DNA from: Heterocephalus glaber
Taxonomy: Eukaryota; Chordata; Mammalia; Rodentia; Bathyergidae
Assembly: GCF_000247695.1 (NCBI RefSeq)
Contig: NW_004624801.1
Coordinates: forward strand, 6,666,584 to 6,730,583
Reading direction: 5' to 3'
Length of the DNA: 64,000 bases
The notes under the pieces were generated by a model. That model saw nothing but the letters and a program-made list of their open reading frames with translations, searched no databases and was not told the DNA's origin. Each line of letters starts with the position of its first letter. Within the stretch, counting starts at the first letter, position 1. Both the position numbers and the translations under genes were made by a program. Shown piece by piece: positions 22,129 to 34,335 of this stretch.

Positions 22129-22765
22129 GTAGGCATGGAGGTGGGCGGCCAGTGGGCTACCCAGCTGATCAGCCCCACAGAGTGGGATGAAACCTCAGGC
22201 CTGCCCCGTGGAGGGGGCAGCTGGCCTGAGAGTGCTTTTCCCACCTCATGAGAGAGGCCACCCACCTGCCTGAGGATGGGCTGGGGCCGAGGAGGCGTCT
22301 CCTTAATGGAGCAGAATGATAGTAATAAGAGCTGTCATGTGTTGAGGGCGCTCTATGTGCCAGACACTTTATTTGTCCTTAAGTCTCCTGGCCGCACTGA
22401 TGTGACTGTATTTAACAGATGACAAATCTGAGGCTTAGAGAGTTAATGGGTTCCAGGGACTCGGTGACAGTGGCACTGCTGAGAGGCAGCCCAGCACCCA
22501 GTGCTGACCACTTCCACCCATCTTTGCCTCCTTGCTGTGCCTGGGACCCTGGGCACTGTCATCACTGATCACCCCTCTGGAAGGGCTCAGGGTGGGGGGT
22601 TGGCAGGAGCTGGACTGGGACACCTCAGCTTGGGGGACAAGAGCAGATCCTCCTGACCTTGGGCTCACGGTGAACAAAGCTGGTGTGGGTCCAGCCTCGC
22701 GCAGGGGGTGTCTGCATGGCCGTGGCTCTAGGGCTGAGAAAGCTGAGGTCTGCAATGCACCCCAG
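22129..22765 (+). other. MGAT5B: Intron, 637 bp
   Basis: Contains a MIR relic (22318-22460). The rest is unique. The 3' splice site (ctgcaatgcaccccag) has a weaker than usual pyrimidine tract. Confidence 0.88.
22318..22460 (+). mobile_element. MIR relic
   Basis: Sense MIR: 'taataagagctgtcatgtgt', 'gcgctctatgtgccagacac', 'tttaacagatgacaaatctg' and 'aggcttagagagttaatgg'. Confidence 0.75.
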
Positions 22766-22930
22766 TCAGTTTTCCGGAGCAACCTGTCCCACCTGCTGGA
22801 GCTGATGGGCAGTGGGAAGGAGTCACTGATATTCATGAAGAAGCGGACCAAGCGGCTCACATCCCAGTGGGCAACAGCTGCCCAGCGCCTGGCACGGAAG
22901 CTGGGGGACATCCAGAGGGACCAGAAGCAG
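22766..22930 (+). CDS. MGAT5B: MGAT5B coding exon, residues about 233-287
   Basis: Acceptor gcaccccag; donor AGCAG|GTATGA; whole codons. Encodes SVFRSNLSHLLELMGSGKES, then LIFMKKRTKRLTSQW and a basic helix ending RDQKQ. The site NLS is a glycosylation sequon. The first residue is Ser where human has Ala. This is the linker into the catalytic domain. Confidence 0.97.
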
Positions 22931-23526
22931 GTATGACATCCTCTTGGGGGTGGAGCCCAGGGATCTTGTGCGACATGGTCAGGGTCTGTGGCTTCCAAGG
23001 GGACATGGGGTGGCACTGGGTTTCTTTGAATTGGATCCAGAGGAAGAGGCAGGGTGGGGATGCTGGGGTCAGGATGGAAACAGGTGAGGTCCCCGAGGGT
23101 CCTGTATTCTGTGGATGTCTTGTTCTGGTTGCCTAGAAGGCTGGGAATCACACTGTGTGTTTGGAGCCATTTGCGGGTCCCTCCTTCCATCTGTCCATCC
23201 GTGCATGTAATAGAGAACTGCTCTACTCTCACCTCGCCTGTTTACTTCTTGCAGAGGTCCTATCATTTCATGAAACTGTCTCTTGTCTGTGTTTAGTGTT
23301 GTCCACCTCTTCCATCTGGAACGTAAGCTCTGGGTGGCAGGAATGTGACCACCCTACCCACCCGTATCCCCACCTGATGCGGTCATGCTAGTGCCCAAAA
23401 GTACCTGGCCAGGTCCAGCCCAGGGACAGAGCCCACTGCGGCTGGCCTCCTGCTGGTGTCCTAGGTGGGGGCAAGGCTGAGGGCGGCCGGTCTGTCATGC
23501 TGACCCTCTGTATCCCACTGGCCCAG
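22931..23526 (+). other. MGAT5B: Intron, 596 bp
   Basis: Holds an L2-type 3' end relic around 23240-23400. Otherwise unique. Confidence 0.85.
23240..23400 (+). mobile_element. L2 3' end relic
   Basis: 'gtttagtgttgtccacctct', 'ctggaacgtaagctctgggt' and 'ctagtgcccaaaagtacctgg' match the L2 terminal order. Confidence 0.5.
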
Positions 23527-23696
23527 ATCCTCGTGCACATCGGCTTCCTGACGGAGGAGTCTGGGGACGTGTTCAGCCCGCGGGTGCTGAAGGGCGGGCC
23601 CCTGGGGGAGATGGTGCAGTGGGCAGACATCCTGGCAGCTCTCTATGTCCTGGGCCACAGCCTGAGGGTCACTGTGTCCCTGAAGGAGTTGCAGAG
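23527..23696 (+). CDS. MGAT5B: MGAT5B coding exon, residues about 288-344 (start of catalytic domain)
   Basis: Acceptor cactggcccag; donor GCAGAG|GTGAGT; ends two bases into a Ser codon. Encodes ILVHIGFLTEESGDVFSPR, then VLKGGPLGEMVQWADILAAL and YVLGHSLRVTVSLKELQ. The HIGFLTEESGD segment is nearly identical between MGAT5 and MGAT5B. From the MGAT5 structure the catalytic base is a Glu in the first part of the catalytic domain, and I think it lies in this segment. The exon forms the first Rossmann-like strands of the GT-B fold. Confidence 0.98.
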
Positions 23697-24642
23697 GTGA
23701 GTGCTGGGGAGAGCCACGGCAGCGCTGTGCTGGGTGCAGGGAGGGGATGGAGGAGACCCTCGAGTCCCAGGAGCTGCTGCGGGGCCCATGGAGCCTGGGA
23801 GTCTTTCCTGCGTTCTGCCAGGCATTCCCCCATTCCCTCTTCTGCCTGCTTCCTCCTCCACACTGACACCTGCTCACATTTGGGATGCAATGAGGAAGTG
23901 TTTTTGCCTAGCACAGTTCAGTCTCCTGGTCTCCATCTCTGGGAGGTGTGGGGTTTGTGCTCAGGGACTGACAAAGTTTGCCTGGAGGGCTTGAGCCACC
24001 CCACGAACACGTGGTCCCTCTGCCTGCCTTCCCAGTGGCCTCACTGGTTTTTTTCCAGAACTGGATTCCTTGGTGGGCCTGTTCATGGGGCTGGGGATCT
24101 GTAAGACTTGGAGGTTTCTGGGATGTGTGAGCAATGCCTAGTCTGTCCCCAGTATACACTGGGGTCTCAGGGTCCCTCAACACCGAGAGAGGTGGACCCC
24201 TCCCCATCCCTTGCCTGCAGAGCAGAGGAAGCTAAAAGGCTCCGAGTGTGTGGGAAATGGAAGGGGTAGGAGTGTGTGTGTGTGATTGGGTTTATTTTTA
24301 CCCACCCTATCTGTGGGATGTAGAAATGCCTGTGATTTTTCTTCCTTTATTTTTATGTTTATTATATGGTATTTGATATGTATTAACGTATACGTAAACT
24401 ATGTTATGCTGCACACAAAGAAAATGATCCCCATGATGTTGCTGCCCACCTTAAGGTGGAGAATATTACTGAGGGTCCTATGTCCCCCTGGACCCACCCA
24501 TCCTTCCATCTGCTCCCCCCAAAACCTATAATTTGAATTTGTATTTATCTTTGCTTTGTAACATAATTATTAATTAGTTTTCTCCATATTTATATCCATT
24601 AATAATATGTGGTTTAGTTTTGCTTTGTTTGGTTTGGTTTTG

Positions 24643-24714
24643 GTACTGGGGATCAAACTCGGGACCTTGCGCTTTCGAGGCAGGTGGCAGAACCACTGAG
24701 CTAAATCCCCAGCC
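24643..24714 (-). mobile_element. ID-type SINE with perfect 17-bp TSD
   Basis: Reverse ID with 'ggtactggggatcaaactc' and 'actgagctaaatccccagc'. The duplication tgtttggtttggttttg occurs at 24626-24642 and 24715-24731. The body shares its first bases with the end of the duplication, so the exact left border is approximate. Confidence 0.93.
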
Positions 24715-24755
24715 TGTTTGGTTTGGTTTTGAGATTCATAAAAGTGACATCTCCT

Positions 24756-24945
24756 GCTGGGCCCAGTGGTGCACATCTGTAATCCCAGCTGTTTGGGAGG
24801 CTGAGGGAGGAGGATTGCAACTTTGAGACCAGCCTGGGCAACTTAGTGAGACCCTGTCTTAAAGTAAAAAATAAAAAGGGCTTAAAGATGTAGCGCAGAA
24901 CTCTCTGACTCCGGTATCCTGTACCCTAAAAAGAAAAAAAAAGGC
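24756..24945 (+). mobile_element. B1-dID dimeric SINE
   Basis: B1 half 'cacatctgtaatcccagc' and 'gaccagcctgggcaactta'; linker 'aaagtaaaaaataaaaagg'; degenerate ID half 'cttaaagatgtagcgcag'; A-rich tail. Confidence 0.88.
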
Positions 24946-27639
24946 ATCTACTGTAAACAGTCTCCAAGACTTATTTATTTTCACTCATTATGTTTCAAAG
25001 ATTCATCCATATTGTGATGTGTGCAGGTGTACCATAGTATTTATCAGTGCTTCCTGTTTGTGAACACTTTTTCCTGCTTTAAATTTTTGTGCACAATAAA
25101 TGCTACAGTGACTGCTCACAGACAGGTTACTTGGGGCACTTGTGTAAGAGTTTTCAGCTCAATTTAACAATTTGCCTGGGGCTGGGTGCCATCTCTGAAC
25201 ACTTGTGCTGAGCTCACAGTATGCTAGTACAATTGTCCAGGGACAAATTCCTCAGTTGTTGCACATCTGAGAGACAAATTGTGCAATTGATACCTAATTA
25301 GCATCAGTTTCTCTTGGGTATAGATTTAGGGTTTCAATTTCTGCTGTTCAGGGCGTGCGAAAAGTCAACTTTACAAGATAAAGCCAAATTGTTTCCCAGA
25401 GTGATCGAACCAATTCACAATCCCGCCAGTGGGTGGGCTCCCATGGCCACACCCCCACGATATTCATGATTACCAGACTTCCTAAGTGCAGGCGAAACTG
25501 GCACTGTAATCTGTCTTGTCACTGCCTTAAATTGAATTTCCTAACAACAAACAGGGTGAGCATCCTGCCATATATGTATTTGCTGTTATTTCTTGATAAA
25601 AATGCCCATAAAATGCCCATTCATATCATTTGCGCACCTTTCTCCTTGGTTGTTTTCTTTATTGAATTGTAGTGGTTATTTATATATAATGGGTATAAAT
25701 GCTATGTGAGTTATATGTGTTAAAAACCTTCTAATTTGCAGTTGTCTTTTAAAAATTCTTTATGCTTTCCCCGAAAGGAACAGAAGTGCTTAACTTAAAC
25801 TTAGTCAAAGTTATCAATCTTTTTCTTTATGGGTAGGAATATGCACTCAGTGGAATTCTACTCCTTTTCATTGTCATTTTGATGAGATTGTTCTTTGTTT
25901 GCCCCAGGGCATAGCTAAGGAAGGCCCCAGTGTTGTTTGCCTGTGAATCAACTTTCCTCCATCAATCTATTAACTTGTTCTTGGGTGGTTTTCCAGTGGA
26001 AATGTGATTCCTCTCTGAAGCCCGTGCACATCATCTCCTGGTGTGTTGTTGTTCTTTCCTTTCTGCTGGGTCTGTCGTCCAGGCCTCCACATTGATCTCT
26101 GAGGGAGAAGGATGGTGGGGTTAGAGCCAGCACCAGTGTCAGGTGTCTCTAAGGCCCAGGGCGCTCCTGACTTGGGCAGCTTCTCAGTCTCTGCAGTTCT
26201 TCCCTGCCACTCTGCCAGTAACCCAGGAGGAACATCTTAGGACTGGTTGCATTGACTAGGGAGAGAAGGAAGATGTGTTGTTGAAGGGGCTACTAAAGGA
26301 GCTAGTCGTTTGAAGGGTTTTATCCCTGAGACCTGAAATCTGCACTGCTGGAATCATTCTTTCTGCGTATTGCAGCTGTCTCCAGTAAGCTCGGTGAAGA
26401 TGAGAGGGCGGGGGTCAGGGGCAGGTCCATTTGAAGGGGAGGAGAGAGATGGGGGCGAATGAGGGGCCTGCATGCCTGTGGTGACATTGGAGGAAGCACA
26501 GTTCCTGTGGGGAGCAGGCTCTGGGGGCAAGGTGCCCACCATGAGGCAGACCCCCTGTCCCTGCAGGCTGAATTGCAGCAGAGCAGTAAGGAAGCAGGTG
26601 GGAGCTGTCCCCGAGCGCGGGTGCTGAACTCACAAGCGCTCCAGGTGCTGGGAGAGGTGAACAGCACTTTTGTCACTTGAAGATCCAGCTGTTCGTGCTC
26701 AGCGCTGAGGTGTGCCTGCTCATCTCCTGCCAGCACCCACTGCTGCGCCCACGTTGAGCCTGCCCCTGGCTCCCTCTGAACAGAGCTCAGGGATGCGCTG
26801 ACACTGTCTTCGGAGCAGAATGCTGCAGAGGCAGCCAGCGTTTGCAAATGATGAAAAGAGGCTGTCTTTCCTTGGCCTGCAGGCTTCCTACAAGAAAGTC
26901 GGCTGGAGCAGGGATGAATGAGGAGGAGGAAGACAGGGGCCCAGGGCCAGGGAAGCTTGTGGATGGCATGGGCAGTTCTACAGCTAAGCTGGAGCTGGAC
27001 CTGCCTCAGACAGAGCAGCAAGAGACAGTCTGGGCAGTCTTCAGAGGCTCTAAGATGTTCAGAGCCCTCGTCCCAGGCTGTGCTGCACAGAGAGCCTTAG
27101 GAGTAGGAGCACCCTCTGTCAGGGCTCCCCCACCACACCTACCTCCGGGTTAGATGAAGTTGTGTTTGTCAAACAGCGTGCTCAGCCTGATGCTTCCCTT
27201 CTGACTAGGCAGGATCCAGGCCAGAGAGATATGTCTTTCTGTTACCACTCTGTGAAGGACTGCAGGGCTTCTCTCATACTCACCCCACACACACACTGTA
27301 CCCCTGGAGGAGCAGAGTGAACAGGTCTCGTGGAGAAGCGGGAATTTAGCTCACTCCTCAGCTTCTCAGCGTGTGCTGTGCTTCTGTTTGCTCTCAACCT
27401 GCACCCTAGTCCTTAAGCAGAGCCCTGCCACTCCTCTGGCTGCTCCCCAGGGCCTGACACTGAGCCTGTGGTCCAGGGCTTCCACTGCCCACCCAGGGCT
27501 AGAGCAGGGACTGTGTAGGTGACTACACTTAGGAGACCCTGGTGAAAAGTGCCAAGATGAGAAAGTGCCTCCCTGCTGCTCTTTTCTTCCCTACTCACCT
27601 GGGCTCATATGTGCACAGCCTTCTATATCACCAGAGGCA

Positions 27640-28080
27640 GGGGTCCTTCCTGAGGTGATAAGGGAAATTAACGCTGAGGCAGCGGCATGCATTTACAAGT
27701 GGAAGGTTTAATTGGGAAGTTTATCATAGAAAGGAAACACAGCCAACTGTCCCAGGAAGAGACTGTCCCAGCCCCAGGAAGAGACCGAACAGTTGGCTAC
27801 TCCACAGACAGTGAACTGGCTCCTCTACAGAGGTTGAACCTAACAAAGAAGGATATATCCCACTTTTAAAGGGTCCCAAAGGAATGTCATTAATTATTCA
27901 TAAGTTATTTCCCAGAATGAGTGGGGGGTGTCTGGACAGGGTGGAGTTTGGTTACTGTGCAGGCGTGAGTTTGCACCTGGTCCAAGAGGTGCTTAAAGGT
28001 GTGGTATGTCTCCCTCTGGGAGGAGATTTTTATTAGGGAAATGCATTTGAATGAAGGTATAATGAATGAAGTTTGAGGTC
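27640..28080 (-). mobile_element. Possible LTR-like repeat, family not recognised
   Basis: The layout 'ggtttaattgggaagtttat', internal 'gtcccaggaagagactgtcc' repeated with variation, and 'cccttttaaagg' style sequence resembles an antisense LTR. I cannot assign a family and the borders are uncertain. It could also be unique DNA. Confidence 0.25.
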
Positions 28081-28295
28081 AGTTGCTTTTGGTCAGATCC
28101 GTCATCCCCTTTGGTTGCGCTGGGCTCATCCAGCTTGCCCACGAGTCCCATCTTCTGATCTCAGGGATGACGGTGACTTGCTCCTTTAATTGGCAGCTTG
28201 ATTTACTTCCCTCCTCTTTTTGTCCAGAGTTGCAGCTGCCTGCTTGTGTGCTCAGCGGACTCTTACTTTGAAGTCCTGCCAATGCCTCCTGGTCT

Positions 28296-28445
28296 CATGG
28301 ACACACAGACACACACCCTCATGTATGTCCCTGCACACCCACCCAGATGCATGCACATGTGCAGACACACTCACCCATACAACCTCAGCACACACCCATG
28401 AATACACACGTTCTCTGCACACATATGTGTGCACAAATGCACACC
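28296..28445 (+). repeat. CA-rich low-complexity tract
   Basis: Imperfect CA/ACAC-rich stretch with many CACAC, CACCC and ATGCAC units over about 150 bp. Confidence 0.85.
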
Positions 28446-29045
28446 CCACCTCCCCACACCTCAAAGTGTCTTCCCCTCAAAGCTTCACTTCCTGCCAGGC
28501 TCTTGCAGAGCTAAATTCCCAGAAGCAGGGGCTCCTGGGATATGTGGCCCCATCGCTGCTTGCAGTTCTGCAAGAGGGCAGGCCCAGGGCTGTGCTTGGA
28601 TGCACTGGCCCTCAGTCCCCAGTGGGATATCTGTGAAGGCACAATCCTGCTCAGACAGGGCAGAATGGTGTAAACAGCTTGGCTCCCTCGGGGAATATCC
28701 TTAGGAAGGTGCTTTCTAAATCTGTTACCAGATACAATTGAACAACAACTAAGAGAGTAAGAATAAAGAACAAAACTGTTTCTCCCAGGAGAATTCCCCA
28801 GCAGGCCTAAGATTAACAGCATCAGCAGGGTTGGGAGGGCACTTAGGGTGGGGGCTGTCATGGAGCCTGAGGCAGAACCCCGCAGAGCCTCACTTGGATG
28901 TATAAATGTTTCGGTCCCCTTCTCTGCGTCTCTGATTTCATCGATCTGGGGTCATGGCAGGTCAGTATTTTAAAGCTCCCCAGGGTGACTGTAATGAGCA
29001 TAAAGGACTGAGAAGTGGAAAGGCTTGAGGCTTCAGCTTTTCTAG

Positions 29046-29143
29046 TTTTCTTTCTTTTTTTTTTTTTTGTACCGGGGACCAAACTCAGGTCTTTATGCTT
29101 GCAGGGCAGGCGGCGGAACCACTGAACTAAATCCCTGGCCCTT
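29046..29143 (-). mobile_element. ID-type SINE with perfect 15-bp TSD
   Basis: Reverse ID with a long T run, 'gtaccggggaccaaactc' and 'accactgaactaaatccctg'. The duplication cttcagcttttctag is at 29031-29045 and 29144-29158. Confidence 0.95.
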
Positions 29144-29699
29144 CTTCAGCTTTTCTAGGCACTTTCCCATCTCTCTGCTCAATACACAGTCTGGGTAGCT
29201 ATGGGGTTGGGACAGTGTAGACTGTGGACTGATCCGCCTGACTTATACAAAAGCACTGTCCACTGTGTGTCCCCAGTGCAGGGCCTGAGGAGTGGGAGTT
29301 CAGGCCCTGGAAGACTGGTAGAAAGATGTGTGATTCCTCCCAAGTGCTTCCCTCCTGGAGGCACCCAGGAAACCTGGGTCACAGGAATTGGCCAAGCTTT
29401 AGGGGTAAGGGCAAGTACAGGATGCAGGCCCAAGAGGCACCTTTGCAGATGGCCCAGGTAAGGGAGCCTCTTGCATCCTGGTCAGGGCGTTAGAAGGGGA
29501 CCTGGTGGCCCAGACTAAACTTTGTGCATGCTCTTTCTTGGCCGTACAGTATTTTTCTTTCTTGTTCCTTTGTAAAGTGGGGATACTGGCCAAATAGTTA
29601 GAGGGGATGGTGACAGAGATGAGGCTCTGCTAGGGCGACACTGACCCTACATAAATGCAGGCCTTTCCTGGAAGGGGAGATTCAAATACAGCAGGAAAT

Positions 29700-30112
29700 G
29701 GGCGACTTTCCCAGGACGGCTATAAGGAAGGACCACAGACCTGGGAGCTTAAACAACAGCTTTTCTCTCCCTGTTCTGGAGGACGGAAGTGCTGAGTGTC
29801 AGCAGGGCTGGTTCCTACTGGCCCTCTCCTGGCTCCTGGTAGTTTGCTGGGTTCTTTCCAGTCCCTTGTGTGCATGCATCACCTCAGTCAGCCGGGCCTT
29901 CATTTTTGCAGAGTCTTCTCCCCACGATGGCACATAGATGTCCAGACCTCCCCTGCTGTAGGGACACCAGTCACACAGGCCTAGGCCCAGCCCCATGACC
30001 TCATCTTCACTTGATTATCCCTGTGCAGACTCTCTCCACATAAAGCCACATGCTGAGGAACTGGGGTAGGACTTCCACAGACGGATTCAGCCGGGAGACA
30101 CAGAGTACCCCA
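29700..30112 (-). mobile_element. MaLR (MLT1-type) LTR relic, antisense
   Basis: 'acggctataaggaaggacca', 'gagcttaaacaacagctttt', 'catgacctcatcttcacttg' and 'agtaccccataacaa' show the antisense MLT1 order. Confidence 0.7.
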
Positions 30113-30449
30113 TAACAAGCTGGGAAGCATTCCAGCCTAGACGGGTGCTGGGTAGAGAGACTGTGGGCCACACACACAGCCTGCAGGAGCAGGGCCTCAC
30201 CTCTCAGCCCAGGAGCCAAACAGCCCGCCTGAAAATCGGTCAGCTGGAGGTGAAGGTAATCTGAATTCTGAGAGTCCCGGCTCTGCTTCTGTCACAGAAG
30301 CATCTCCCTTGGCTGCAAAATGACCCGTGTGGGGAGGCGGCAGGACAAAGGCGCAGCTTGTACATTTGTTGTAGCTCATTCACAGATGCGCCTGGCAGCT
30401 GTCGTGGCCACTGACTAAGCACCAAGGCTGGACTGACGAGCTGCCTTTT

Positions 30450-30850
30450 CTCTGTTCCTTGTGCTTTGGCGTTTTAATTAACCGGCTCACTGGAGGGATG
30501 TTGGGGCCAAGTGCAGAATCCACTTCCGGCTTTGCTGCTGGAAGATGTTCCAGGGTGAGGGGGGTGACATGTAGCAACAAGGTCCTGTGATAAGACTTCG
30601 GCAAGGCCGTGTCCGACGTCCCCTCCCTTGCTTCTGCCACGCACGTGGGGAAGGAGACCAGAAGCCAGAGCCCTGTCACTCTGCTGCGTCCCAAGTTGTC
30701 ATAAATCCCGGGATCCGTGGTGGGCCTTTGAAAGTGAAGCTTTTCCCTTCCTGCCTGCCGAGAATCAGCTGCGCTCATCAATTTTATTTGCATAATTTCA
30801 AGCATCATTAATAGTACATGGCATGAGGAAAAATGACTGCGCTCTTCCTC
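30450..30850. promoter_or_regulatory. Candidate conserved non-coding element with octamer site
   Basis: About 400 bp of unique sequence with 'gttttaattaaccggctcac', CpG-containing 'ataaatcccgggatccg', and an exact reverse octamer ATTTGCAT at 30786-30793 followed by 'catcattaatagtacatgg'. Homeodomain-like cores and an octamer cluster here, with no repeat signature. Inference only. Confidence 0.35.
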
Positions 30851-31164
30851 CATCCATGAGTGAAATTGGGTTTAGTAGAAAATTAGTTGACTTAACTGGC
30901 AAATGATGAAAGCTGGAGAGGAGAATGTTTAAATAAGGAAGAGGAGGAGGAGGGAAAAGCTTGGCTGTCAAGTGCTCAGCCAGGCTGGGAATTGCTCTCC
31001 AACCTGGAGATGTTTGTTCGAGGGAAATTGCAGGGAGGGTCCCCATGCAGTGATGAGGCAGGGACCATGTCTGGCCCTGTGCTGCCACGTTGTGCTGCAG
31101 CAAGAAACCCTCACCAGATGCTGGGACTATGCTCAGCCTTCCTGGCCTCCAGGTCCATAAGCGT

Positions 31165-31262
31165 TTTGTTTTTTGTTTTTTGTTTTGGCAGTTCTGGGAA
31201 TCAAACCCAGGGCCTCATGATGCTAGTTAAGTGTTTTGCCACTGAGCTACATCCCCAGCCCA
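31165..31262 (-). mobile_element. Older ID-related tRNA SINE
   Basis: Reverse copy with '(ttttg)n', 'ctgggaatcaaacccaggg' and 'gccactgagctacatcccc'. Differs from the young family (more like the dID half), so an older subfamily. Confidence 0.8.
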
Positions 31263-31889
31263 GATCTATGAGCAAAACAAATCTCTATTGTTCGTAAATT
31301 TCCTCATCTGTGGTATTCAGTTCTAGCAAGAGAAAATGGACTGAGACAGGAGCACAGGGAGAAGAGAAAAGCACTGGGGGGGGGGGCTGTGGAAAAGATC
31401 TCGAATTAGGTTCATGCGTGTTGCATTAGAGGTGACGCGAAGCTCAGGGGAGGTGTGGAGTTGGCACCGAACCTTGGCAGTCAGGGAGACTGAATAAAGT
31501 GGCCTGGCAACAGGGAAAAGGCTGGTGGGTGGAGCCTGCATATTTCAAGGCCCCTTGGAGGGAGAGGTGCCAGCAAAAGAGACTGGGGAAGAGAGGCTGG
31601 AAGAAAACCAGCAGGTGTGATGACACGGGTGCAGAGGAGGAGGCCTGGGTGGCCAGGGAGACCAGGCATTCATTAAAAAGTCAACCAAGAAGGAGACTGA
31701 AAAGTGTCTGAGGGATTTGGCCCCATGGAAGACATTTCTGACCCTCGAAAGACACAGTTTGGTTGAGTTGTTGGGATAGAGCTGGGCTCTGGGGGGAACA
31801 GGTGTTTCTCCAAGGGGTTTGAGAGGAGAGGGGCAGCAGGCTGCTGGGTTAGGGGGTTGTAGGGAGGGACCCTGGGCTCTGGGGCTGCT

Positions 31890-32270
31890 GGACTGAAGCA
31901 CCACAGGCTGGGGGCTTAAACAACAAAGACCACCTCAGAGTGGGGCAGCCAGACTCTGAGACCCAGGTATGGCCGGGGTTGGTTCCTTCTGGGGCGGAGA
32001 GGGAGGCTCTGATCTGGGCCTCTTCCAGCTTCTGGTGGACTCAGGCCTCCCCTGCTCACTGATGACCTTCACAGGCCGGCATTTTCACATCCTCTTCCCT
32101 CTGGTCGGAGTCATCACCAGCCATGCTGGGATAGGACCACTCTGATGACTTCACCTTAATTTGATTACATCCGCAAAACCCTGTTTCCAGATAAGGTCTC
32201 ATTCACAGGGACTGAGGAGACTCCAGTGCTTTGGGGGGAGACATCCTGGAACAAAGAGATGCCCCCTGGG
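31890..32270 (-). mobile_element. MaLR (MLT1-type) LTR relic, antisense
   Basis: 'caggctgggggcttaaacaa', 'ttccttctggggcggag', 'cttaatttgattacatccgc' and 'ccagataaggtctcattcac' follow antisense MLT1. Confidence 0.75.
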
Positions 32271-32967
32271 GGCCAGCCTAGGCATCCAGGAGCTTTGGCC
32301 AACTTCCCAGGAAATAAAACGCCCCAGGCCAGCCCTGCCCCTGCTCTGAGGCTGGAGGAGTAGAGCTGTCCCCTCCCTGCCAGCTTCCTCTCCAGCTGCC
32401 ATTTGACATGACCTCTCTCTCTCCCTGTCCTTGGTGGAGCAAAAGCATGAGCTCCCCTCCCTTCCCAAGAAGCCACAGGTCCTGGCGCTCCCTTCAAGAG
32501 CACGGAGAAGCCCACCCTTCTCCTCAGGTCTTGTCTATGCCCCATGTTCTCCCTGCCCGACCCTGCTTGTACAGACCCTTCGTGACAGCCAGAGATTTCA
32601 GTGATTTGGATGGCAGGGCACTGAGGAGCTGTCCAGGTGCATTGCCAGCCTGGCCTGGAGGACAGAGGCTGCGAGTGTGCTCAGCATTATCCAGCATCTG
32701 TTATATAAACCACCCTGGCTGCAGGAGGATGAACGGGGACAGCCCCAGGGCCATGCTTCCTTCTTCCCCCAGCAGCAGCTCCCAAGCCCAGCCAGAGGGA
32801 TGAGTCTGCGGTTTCATCTGCTCTCCTGGGAGCCTGGCCCTATTCTTAGCCCTGAGCTTGCTTATGAAGAAAGAACGCTAGGGAAGAAAGCCTCAGCTTT
32901 GGGCTACTATTCCTTGTGGAGAGATGCCGCTTCCTCAGTTTCTCTTTTGAACCCCTCCAGCCCGTGA

Positions 32968-33055
32968 TTTTTTATTTTTTTGTTACCAGGGATCAAACTC
33001 AGGACCTTGCACTTTCAAGGCAGACCCGTCGCCACTGAGCTAAAATCCCCGGCCC
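32968..33055 (-). mobile_element. ID-type tRNA-derived SINE
   Basis: Reverse copy with T run, 'ttaccagggatcaaactc' and 'gccactgagctaaaatcccc'. Confidence 0.9.
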
Positions 33056-34134
33056 TAGGGGACCAAAGGGTGGCCAGACATGCTCCAATATCCGCCGTTA
33101 CAGGTTACAGATATCTATCATTTCCTCTGAGTCACCAACACTTGGGGGTGGGGGGGATAGGCAGCCCTCCTTCACTGTGGCCCCAGAGCTTCTGAGGGCA
33201 CAGGGCATGAGCTGAGAGTTTCAAGGACATCTGCCTTTGCAGGAGTCAGGAACTGAGGGTGGCCCATCACTGTGGCACCATAAGGCTTCTGTTGGGCACA
33301 GGAGGGTCGTCCTGTCCTTGGCAAGAGAACTCATCGCAGAGCATGTAATTCCTTCCTCATTAGGGATTCTAACCTCCAGTTCCCCCAAGCAGCTTCTTAG
33401 ATGCCCAACTGCACCCTGGGTTCCTAAAGAAGGAGTCCAGCCAGTGCTCTAGGGAGGAGACGGTGGCTGTGGCCAGGAGAGGCAGCAGTGCCCATAATGC
33501 TCAGGACAAGGGCCAGAAGGACAGCAGGCTGCTAGGGACATGGACATGTCTCACGCTGTCCAGCCAGGTATTCTCAGTAACCAGATGTCTCCAGGGAAGC
33601 TGACAATCCCTGTGTGCCCTTTAGCACCCTCGCCACAGATCTTTGAGCACCTTGTAGGAATTCTTTTTTAATTAGGTCCGTCCCACACAGCGAAGAGAGA
33701 GAGAGAGAATAGTTTGCCCTAGAATGAGCACTACCTGGAGAGATTATTTCTAGCCACAGACCAAAGGCACAGAGAAAAATAAAACCAGAGAATTTTTAGC
33801 TTAGGAGACTGTGGAGATTCAGCTATGCATCACAGGCATGGAGGCGGATGCCAGAAGGACTCCGTGTCTTCTGCAAGGCCTCCCGGCAGCTTCGTGCTAG
33901 AGCTCAGGCCTGGCGATATTTTCCCCTGCACCAGAATTCATCATGCTGATTCCTGGCTGAGGACTTTTTTTTCTACCTGTCGTAGGTTTTTTCTTCCTCC
34001 TTCAGCTCATTTACCCATCCTATTCTTTGATCCTTCCCAGGTTCTTTGCTGAGCCCTGTATTGTCTGTGGCCCACTGCCGAGAGGGCAGGTGGGGGCCTC
34101 AGTGGAGGGAGTGGTGGGCCGGGAGCCAGGAATG

Positions 34135-34335
34135 CAGTTGGGATGGCTTTTGTCTTTTAATTAAGTTAAATACACCTCACATAAAATATCCCGTCTTAAT
34201 AATTTTTCCGGGGCATGGTTCAGTAGCCTTGAGTACTTTCACAGTGCTCTACAGCCATTGCCACCATTCATTTCCACAACTCTCCTCGAAAAACAGAGAC
34301 TCTTTAGTGGTTACATACGAGCTCCTCATTCCTAC
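34135..34335 (+). mobile_element. Old L1 3' UTR relic
   Basis: 'cacataaaatatcccgtctt', 'catggttcagtagccttgag', 'acagccattgccaccattca' and 'tttccacaactctcctcg' match the sense terminal region of old L1 families. Confidence 0.7.

Larger units (their letters stand above)
24285..25790 (+). mobile_element. L1 relic, 3' part, with two nested SINEs
   Basis: 'gaatattactgagggtccta' and 'cacaaagaaaatgatcccc' on the left, then 'agattcatccatattgtgat', 'tgtttgtgaacactttttcc', 'cagagtgatcgaaccaattc' and 'acaatcccgccagtgggtg' on the right match the sense 3' region of old L1 elements. An ID (24643-24714) and a B1-dID (24756-24945) are inserted in it. Confidence 0.75.
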
